Origin: Timema cristinae
Taxonomy: Eukaryota > Arthropoda > Insecta > Phasmatodea > Timematidae
Length of the DNA stretch: 64,000 nt
Direction: 5' to 3'
NCBI GenBank assembly: GCA_039000515.1
Contig: JBCFYV010000001.1
Span: forward strand, 53,872,410 to 53,936,409
The notes below the pieces were generated by a model. That model did no database searches. It was not told the origin of the DNA and saw only the letters and a program-made list of their open reading frames with translations. The stretch's first letter is position 1. Each line of letters begins with the position of its first letter. This document shows positions 56,921 through 64,000 of this stretch, piece after piece. Both the position numbers and the translations under genes were made by a program.

Positions 56921-59160
56921 ATGGAAGGGGACTCGGATTTGAAAACTGTTTCCTCACGACAAAGCTTGGGGAAGGGACCTGAGACAAGTAGCATGGTTAG
57001 TGAAGGTATTTCAGTGGGATGTAGCAGTGCCGATCACCTTTCTCAATGCTGTGCTCTCGACCGATTATTCGCAGTATCGTTTGGAGGCCTCACTTTTAAA
57101 GAAAAGCATCAAGTAATAATGAAAGGTAGGCCAACTCAAGACATTTCTGCTAAAACAAAAATGAAAGACTATACACGTCATTTAAAAACAGAATATTATA
57201 CTTCTTCAAAATAGTTAACTGCATGCAAATTAAGAAACAGGCTGTATTGTTGGCCTTGTGTGTTGTTCGAAGCAAATCAGGGAGGGTGGAATAATAACGG
57301 ATTTTGTGATATCAGCAATTTTCACAAAGCCAAGATGCGCCATGAAAAGACTCACTCACACCTATCCGCAATAACTTAATTAAAAGCTTTCGGGAAAACC
57401 AGAATAGATTTTCAACTGAGTGAGCAAAAAAGGTTAGACGTTTTAAAACATATTGCAGAGGTTGATTCAAACCGGGAACTAATGAAACTATTAATTTATG
57501 TGTGCTGTTTTTTCGCTAAGCAAGAGCTGCCATTCAGAGGTCACGACGAATGGGAAGATTCCCTTAACCGGGGAAACTACATTGAACTAATGCAGTTACT
57601 TTCTAAATATGATAGAAAATGGGATTTTCATCTCCAGAGTAGGGGAGCGTTTAAAGGAACCTCCAACCAAATTCAAAACTACATAATTGAATGTGCTGGT
57701 GATGTAATTTTGGATAATAAATGTTGCATTTTTTCTAGCAATAATGTTGGATGAATCTACGAACATTGCAAAGCTCTATCAACTTTCGACAGTCCTTCGA
57801 TATGTGAAAGATGGCCAAATATATGAAAGATTTATTGGGTTTTTAGATGTCAGCAGTGATCGCACTGCAATTATTTTAAGTGGGCATGTTTTTCGAATCC
57901 TTTCGAGATTCAATTGTGAGCAAAAACTTGTAGTACAAGCGTATGATGGAGCCATTTTCTGGACATTCAAATGGTGTACAAACGCTAGTGAAAAAGAGGG
58001 CCCAGGTGCACTCTTCATCCACTGTTATGCTCACAAACTCAATCTAGTACTTTCACAGTCTGTGAATCATATAACAGAATGCAAGATATTTTTTAAGACA
58101 TTGAATGGCAGTCCAAATTTCTTTTCACATTCATCCAAACGTATTAACGCTCTTAATCAATCTGAGGTAAAGAAGCGGTTTCCAACAGTTGTCAGTACAA
58201 GGTGGAATTATAATTCCAGAATTGTGAACATGGTGAATGAAAATAAAACAGAACTCGTACAGTTTTTTGAGAATATTGCTGAAAATCCAGGTAATTGGGA
58301 TACTGATGCTTTCGTGACTGCTAAAGGGTATGCGTTATCATTGAGAGATTTCGATTTTGCCTTTCAACTGAAGGTTTTCAGCAACATTTTTTTCTCTCAC
58401 TGACACATTATTCAAAATTCTTCAAACCAAAACTTTCGATGTGAAATACTGCATCGATAAAGTAAAAGAGACGATTTCTCACCTCAAAGATGCTAGAAAC
58501 GACTTTGAAGAGACGTATAGAAAATTAGAAGATGATGACAACGTGAAAGCTCCTAAGAAGAGACGTAGAGAAGATGGCTCATTGAATCCAAGAAATAAAT
58601 ATGTGCGTCTCTATAATGAAATTATTGACACCATGGTTGGGCAAATGAAGCTGAGGTTTCAAGATCTTAATGAGCTGCAATTTATTGAGCTGCTAGATTC
58701 AAAAAAATTTCAAAGCTTCAAATCTCGATTTCCTGAAAGTTTATTTTTGTCACTTAAGTCAAGCTATGGTAGTCTTTTCAATTTTGGCAATTTTCGGGGT
58801 GAATTAGTGTAAGTTTACAGACTATCAGACTTTTCAGACAAGGCTGTGACTGAAATTATGAAGTTCCTGAAAGAAACAGACTTAGCAAAAGACGCGTTCC
58901 AGGAAACATATAAATTGTGTTGTTTGATATCAACAATACTATTAAGCACATCCACTGTTGAGCGCACCTTCTCTTGTTTGAAACGTATTAAGACGACTGT
59001 GTGTTACACCCAGTGTGAGAATAGGCTCTCCACACTTTCTCTGTTGTCAGTCGAAAAAGGCTTGCTAGATGAACTGCAGAGTCAAAAATCATTCTACGAC
59101 GCTGTTATCGACAAATTCATTCAGAAAGGTGACGGAAGGATTGCACTAATATACCAATAA
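56921..59160 (+). pseudogene. hAT transposase, ZMYM1/TTF-type, disrupted
   Basis: Order of parts: an N-terminal region; a TTF-type zinc-finger region (KLRNRLYCWPCVLF...HEKTHSH); the central RNase-H-like part with MLDESTNIAKLYQLS, FIGFLDVSSDRTA, HCYAHKLNLVLSQ and STRWNYNSR; and the C-terminal dimerisation block (STSTVERTFSCLKRIKT). Breaks: TAG at 57212, TAA at 57377, a frameshift near 57730, another near 58390, and TAA at 58810. This is a cut-and-paste DNA transposase that can no longer be made whole. Proteins of this type are often annotated as zinc finger MYM-type protein 1-like. Confidence 0.9.
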
Positions 59161-59197
59161 AGGTAAGATTCAACTACTAATTTTTTATTTAATTGTT

Positions 59198-59223
59198 GTT
59201 ATTATTATTATTATTATTATTAC

Positions 59224-59267
<44 letters not shown>

Positions 59268-59545
59268 GCACCGCGTCTTACTACCCATTCGGGTTATACG
59301 CATTTACGCTAATGGGTAATGGTAGGGTGATTGCGAGATGAAATGGAGGACCTACAGTTTAACGTGGAATCCGAACCACGGTAGAGGCCTGGCATTCCCT
59401 ACATTCCCAAGTTGTGATTAATACACGACTTGTCAGAGGTGAAGGAAGGGTTTGGTAATCAGATAAATCTGTGCCGGGACTGAGGATTGAACCCCGGACC
59501 CTAGCTCAGAAATCCGACACCTTACCCCTGGACCACCAGGTCACC
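59198..59545 (-). mobile_element. SINE family A inserted in the hAT element
   Basis: Full-length SINE with a long TTA/TTG repeat tail, inserted just after the transposase reading of the hAT. The target duplication TTATTTAATTGTT is perfect over 13 bp (59185-59197, 59546-59558). Confidence 0.95.
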
Positions 59546-59804
59546 TTATTTAATTGTTTAATTATTTATGTGTTTATTTTTTTCCATGTTTTGGTTTTAT
59601 TTATTTATGTATTTGTTTGTTTATTCCATGTCTAAATATTGTGAATCGGTTGGAGGGAGATAAATTGCCTATACCATGACCTATAAAAGTGTATTTGCTA
59701 AGTTAACATATTGTACATTATATGGAGAGTATTCCTCTTTTACCCCATAATGAAAGGTGTCTTCAAACCTAGTCCTCTTTGAGAAAAGTCACCGCACGCC
59801 ACTT

Positions 59805-61690
59805 TTGTCCAGATGTTACTTTTGCATCCCCTAATTTTGCACCATACTTAACTTGGGAGTGGGGATACGACTGGAAACTCCATGGGCAGTGATCATTTGC
59901 CAATTATTTTGACAATAGAAGCTCAGGTCTCATATAACTATAAAACTGTTCCTCTGGATAGGTCACGCAACTACAAAAAAGCAAATTGGGAATTATAATC
60001 AACAAAAGTGGAGTTAACAGTTCAAAATTTAGCGGTGGACCGTGATCCTTTAGTACAGTACGGCAACTTTGTTAACGCGCTACAGAGCTCATCTGATGTG
60101 GCAGTACCAACCTAACATATTGGGGGTCATAGGAGTATTAAACGTTACCCGTGGTGGACAGAGTCATGTTCCAAAGCGGTTGCTCAAAGGAGGTTATCAT
60201 TATATATTTTTAAAAAAAATTTCAACCTGATTATTTATGAAAACTACTGTCGTACAGCAGCTGCTACGCGGTGAACTTTTCTATGTGTGAAGCGTGATTC
60301 TTGGCGGTTATATTGCGAGTCTCTTTCTCCCGATGTATCTCTGACACTGGTTTGGCTTAAAATCAAATGGTTCAAGGGTATTGGTACAAACTTTGGGATC
60401 CCTACTGTTGACTTAGAGGCATGGACAGAGTCATTCGCTTGTAGGGTGATACCGGATTCAGTTATGTGTTCCCCGTTGGAATTCCCCAATTTGGGTGTTC
60501 CGGAGCTCGATAAACGTTTTGCTGGCAGTGAATTAAGGGCAGCGTTGAATCGAGTTTGACACACGGTGGTTGGCCCAGACAATATGTCCTATGGTATGTT
60601 GACAAAATTGTCGTCTGTTTCTCGATGAGCGCAGCTAGAGATATTAAACTCTCTGTGGAAGGAGGGGGTAATACCAACGGCATGGAAGATTTCTTTCCTG
60701 ATTCCTATTCTAAAACAGGGTAAAAGCGTGGAGTTAACAAACTCTTATTGGCCTATTGCACTCTCATCCTGTTTTGTTAAAATCATGGAACACTTAGTTA
60801 AAGCCCGTTTAGAACGATTTCTGTAAATGAACGAACTCCTTAGCCCTATGCAATTTGATTTTAGAAAGGGACGTTCCACACTTAATAGCTTCTCTATATT
60901 AGTTTTTGATATTCAAATTGCTCTATCACAAAACTCATTTGTATCAGCTTTTTTCCTCGATATACAGGATGCGTACGATAATGTCAAGCATTCTGTGTTG
61001 TTTGATAAAGTTTTGCGTTTGATTTGTTCTAGCAAAATGTATTATTGGCTAATCTATTTAAATCAGAATTGATCGTACATTGTAAAGATAGGACAAGCTA
61101 GATAATCTTTCAGAACTCAACGAAAGGGCCTACCACAAAGATCAGTGCTCAGTCCTCTGTTATATGGAGTCTATTCGAACGATATTGGTAGTTCTTTTCC
61201 GGTTATTATAACGACTCTACAGTATGCGGATGAGTGGTAATATACGTTCGGTCTTGTAGCTTGTCAGAGGGGATGGGTTAAGTTACAATCAGTGTTCCCT
61301 TTGTTTTCAAATTGGTTGACAGCCCACTTTTTGACTCTAAATGTTTTGCGGTAATCTTCACCTGACATAGAGTGCGAGATAACTCAATTAGGCTAATTTA
61401 TGAGGGCCGTCGAATTCGGGTACAGCCGACGATGCGATTTTTAAGCATGACACTAGATATGAAGGGATCTTGGCTCCCTCATGTTTTAGAACTATCTGGG
61501 ATATTTGACAGGGTTATAAATACTATGAAATGAGTGGCGGGTGCCTCGTGGGGTTCCCATTCATATACAATGTTACAAATGTACTGTGGGCTTATACTAT
61601 CTAGATTGGTGTATGGGTGGTTTTTTATATAACACTGCATCACGATCCACACTAGCAATTTCTAAACATAAGTAAAAAACCAACAAAGAC
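59805..61690 (+). pseudogene. LINE ORF2, endonuclease end and reverse transcriptase, decayed
   Basis: Resumes with DVTFASPNFAPYLTWEWGYDW, then the DHLPI catalytic block in a shifted frame. Reverse-transcriptase blocks are visible as WKISFLIPILKQGK, PIALSSCFVKIMEHLV, MQFDFRKGRST, FFLDIQDAYDNVKHS, GLPQRSVLSPLLYGVYSND and LQYADEW, where the catalytic Asp-Asp is lost. Many stops and frameshifts. Confidence 0.85.
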
Positions 61691-63429
61691 GTTCGAGGGC
61701 ACATTCAGCTCATATAAAATAAATAAGGTATCATAGTTAACCAAGCTTAATAAAACATAATTATAAGGGAGTTATAAATGGTTATTCTTAAATACCCATT
61801 GAAATTAAGTGCGGATTTACTTGGGACCTCACAAATTTGTTTTTAAGTTGACCTATATGGATCATATATATATATATATTAAGTGAAAAAGATTGCCAGA
61901 AAGTTATCTCAGACATTAAATGACGTTAACACAGAGACTGGAGATGGTTGATTGGGTGTAATAAATTAAAGCACAAATAAAGAAAAATTGCAGCTTTAAT
62001 ATGCCACTAATATGCCTTTATATGAAACTGGATTTCCTTAATATTCGATCGTTACAGCTATATTACCAATAATCTGTGTTTCCCCAAGTACCGGTACATG
62101 CTTGTATTACTGAATGGCTGATGCAGGCCTTTATGTGTAAATATTAACTGAGAGCATGCAAGTTTAAATGGTATAATATATTGTTTATCATCTTAGTCGT
62201 TTTTATTTATTACGTGAGTTTACCAGGTCAATAGAAAAAATAGTAGAAAAGTGGTATATATATTCAGATTTTTCCGTATGTTGACCATTATTTTGCCAAA
62301 AATTAAAATAAAGAGAAAAAAAAATTATGCTCAGTCAATATATTGTTCAATTTATTACCTTTCTATAAATTTTCGTTACAATGATTTTGTTTATCAAATG
62401 GATTGAAGCTGTCTTAGTAGCAACAAATACTAGTTTAATCCATTTGGCTGAAAATATTCAACTAATATCTATTAAAGTTTACTACAATAAAAGTGCTTAT
62501 ATTGTCTACATGATTAGCTTATAATTATACTTTTTACCATTAGAAAATGTATAATATAAACCACTATAAGAGGCTCGTTACGGTAGCTCATTGTAGTTTA
62601 AAAACTTCTCGCCAGAGGGTGCCGCTTATCACAGACAAATTGTTATACTTTACTTCGCAGGCTAATAAACTACTTATCTTGGAAAATAATTGCACGGACT
62701 ACTAACCAGCAAATGTGCCACAGCCCAGAATAAAACTACTAATCATAAATATTTGATCCGTGCAGGGCACTATTTAAATTTATTTTAGTTAATTTGTTCA
62801 AGTGCATTTTAAACTAAGATTAATTTAGATAACAAATAGTTATTTGATACGATTTGCTTCATCCATTTACCATCTCATTTGGTAGGTAGGCAGACAGACC
62901 AGTACAGTGATGAGAGTCTGTTAATTTTTTTTTTGGGGGCTAAGGTTCTACCTTAAATTTTTTTGTTAGCATTGGTTGAATGGTTGCAATCTGGTAGTTT
63001 TGTATTACATTTTTGTGTGTTTATGTATAACAGCAATCGCTAAAAACTATATTGTTTTAATATTTAATACACTCAACTAAGGATATAGAGGTAACCAACC
63101 CCCACTGATGGTACCCAATTCAATATCCCAGACATTTTATAGGCTACAGGTAAAAGTGACAATTATTTTTCTTGAAATTTTAGAGGTCAGTTAAGTTTAC
63201 TTAAAAATAACTTAGAAGAACTAGAGTAGTTGCTATTTAATTGGTACCAGAGACTACATAACACCTTATAGTAGCCTAGGTCAATTTTGTTTTATATGTA
63301 ACAATAAATCAGCTTGGAGGGGAACAGTGCGCGCAGAGGGTAAGATTAATTTTTTCAATGTTAAATAATGATACATTTGATAATTATAACCATCTAATAA
63401 AAGTATGTTATAAAATGTTTTGGAGAGAA
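61691..63429. other. Downstream of LINE, no gene seen
   Basis: AT-rich sequence with a short (TA)n run at 61864-61880. I see no coding exon, tRNA or clear repeat. Confidence 0.55.
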
Positions 63430-63680
63430 TGGTGTGAATGCATGGCTAGAAAATTCAATTATTGTGGTGTATGATAGACTTAAAGAATATGCTAGTGTGG
63501 ATGGGGGCTTTAAGCAAATAGTTTGACATTGAACAGGGTTTAATGTATTCATAGATAAGTGTGAGGGATGCTCGTGAGGATGTGGTTGGTGTATAGTTGG
63601 ACATTGTGAATGTGAAAGAGCTGCTGTATACAGATGATGATGTATATTCTGTTCACGATAGGTTTTTACCTGGATGACAG
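63430..63680 (+). pseudogene. Second copy of the same LINE RT, short relic
   Basis: Matches the start of the 21300 relic: attgaacagggtttaatgta aligns with its intact form, then FIDKCVRDAREDVVGV, then a mutated LLYTDDDV. Too short and broken to be active. Confidence 0.75.
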
Positions 63681-64000
63681 TTCGAAAATCATATGTTTAG
63701 GTTTTGGGTTCCCAACACTTGTAAAAGATCACAGTTTTGTTATAAATATAAAGATCTTTAATTACTTGTTCTATACTACATTTAAAATACTTGTTCTATA
63801 CTACATTTAAAATAATGTAAACTTAAGTTTTCTCATATTATTTAATTTTTTTAAATAATTTCTTTTTATCCAACTCGAAACAATAATTTAAAAATAATTA
63901 AAAGTACTTATTTTTCGTTTTGGAACGCTACTGATTTTGTGTAATATAGTGCACACATCAATATCTTTTAATACAGATATCGTATTTACTTGGAAAAGAG

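Larger units (their letters stand above)
56382..59804 (+). mobile_element. hAT transposon (ZMYM1-like transposase), inserted in LINE
   Basis: The left end is CAGTGGCGTGCCGT and the right end reversed is AAGTGGCGTGCGGT. The 8 bp flanks GTTCCCAG (56374-56381) and TTGTCCAG (59805-59812) match at 5 of 8, so the insertion is old or has drifted. Removing the element restores the LINE endonuclease reading in frame across NTFP|DVTF. A family A SINE lies near the right end. Confidence 0.9.
54240..61690 (+). mobile_element. Jockey-clade non-LTR retrotransposon (LINE), decayed and interrupted
   Basis: A 5' segment, then ORF1 (54440-55793), ORF2 endonuclease (from about 55837) and, after the hAT, the rest of the endonuclease and the reverse transcriptase to about 61690. 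Without the hAT it is about 4 kb. The RNase-H-like end and a clear 3' tail are not recognised, so the 3' end is probably truncated. It does not end in the common SINE tail, so it is not obviously the SINEs' partner. Confidence 0.88.

Noticed and set aside
1..64000. CRISPR arrays, operons, ribosome binding sites
   Set aside because: The window is eukaryotic; no spaced direct-repeat array or bacterial gene layout is present.

Overview
This is a 64 kb window of an AT-rich, intron-rich and transposon-dense animal genome. The protein signatures fit an arthropod, most likely an insect: an insect-like 5-aminolevulinate synthase N-terminus, a Jockey-clade LINE with three CCHC knuckles, pogo and mariner transposase remnants, and tRNA-derived SINEs. 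I cannot name the species.

Host genes. (1) At 320-2367, minus strand, is the 5' part of an unrecognised gene that runs off the left edge. (2) ELP5 (Elongator subunit 5), plus strand, lies head-to-head with it. Six exons between 3124 and 14992 splice in phase to 945 nt, or 314 residues. (3) ALAS (5-aminolevulinate synthase, first enzyme of heme synthesis), minus strand, has eight coding exons from 44942 down to 20863. It converges on ELP5. All ALAS splice phases agree, but the exons add up to 1541 nt: one base is missing in exon 7, so the reading frame is broken as sequenced. The two recognised genes are functionally unrelated (tRNA wobble modification and heme synthesis). Their introns hold most of the mobile DNA.

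Layout. 1-3 kb: gene A and a short divergent promoter. 3-15 kb: ELP5, with SINEs, a dispersed ~160-250 bp repeat and microsatellites in its introns. 15-20.8 kb: intergenic, with a LINE reverse-transcriptase relic, a fold-back element, a SINE and a degenerate pogo transposase. 20.9-45 kb: ALAS, whose introns carry LINE relics, three kinds of fold-back or inverted element, hAT-type elements, a CpG-rich patch with promoter-like motifs, a minisatellite, and at least four SINE families. 45-54 kb: upstream of ALAS, with SINEs, a Ty3/gypsy Gag-protease fragment, an orphan exon-like open segment and a CpG-rich patch with an NRF-1-like site. 54.2-61.7 kb: a decayed Jockey-clade LINE split in its endonuclease by a 3.4 kb hAT transposon, which itself carries a SINE. 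61.7-64 kb: no gene seen; one LINE relic.

Most interesting. (a) Two SINE families with different tRNA-like heads share one 3' tail with a small stem-loop, and a 52 bp tail-only copy has a perfect 12 bp target duplication. (b) Three copies of a hairpin element have 14-15 bp target duplications; within each copy the two arms share private mutations, as if one arm was templated from the other. (c) There are two nested insertions, each readable from its target-site duplications. (d) A mariner 3' half is present as an inverted duplicate. (e) ALAS carries a single-base frameshift.
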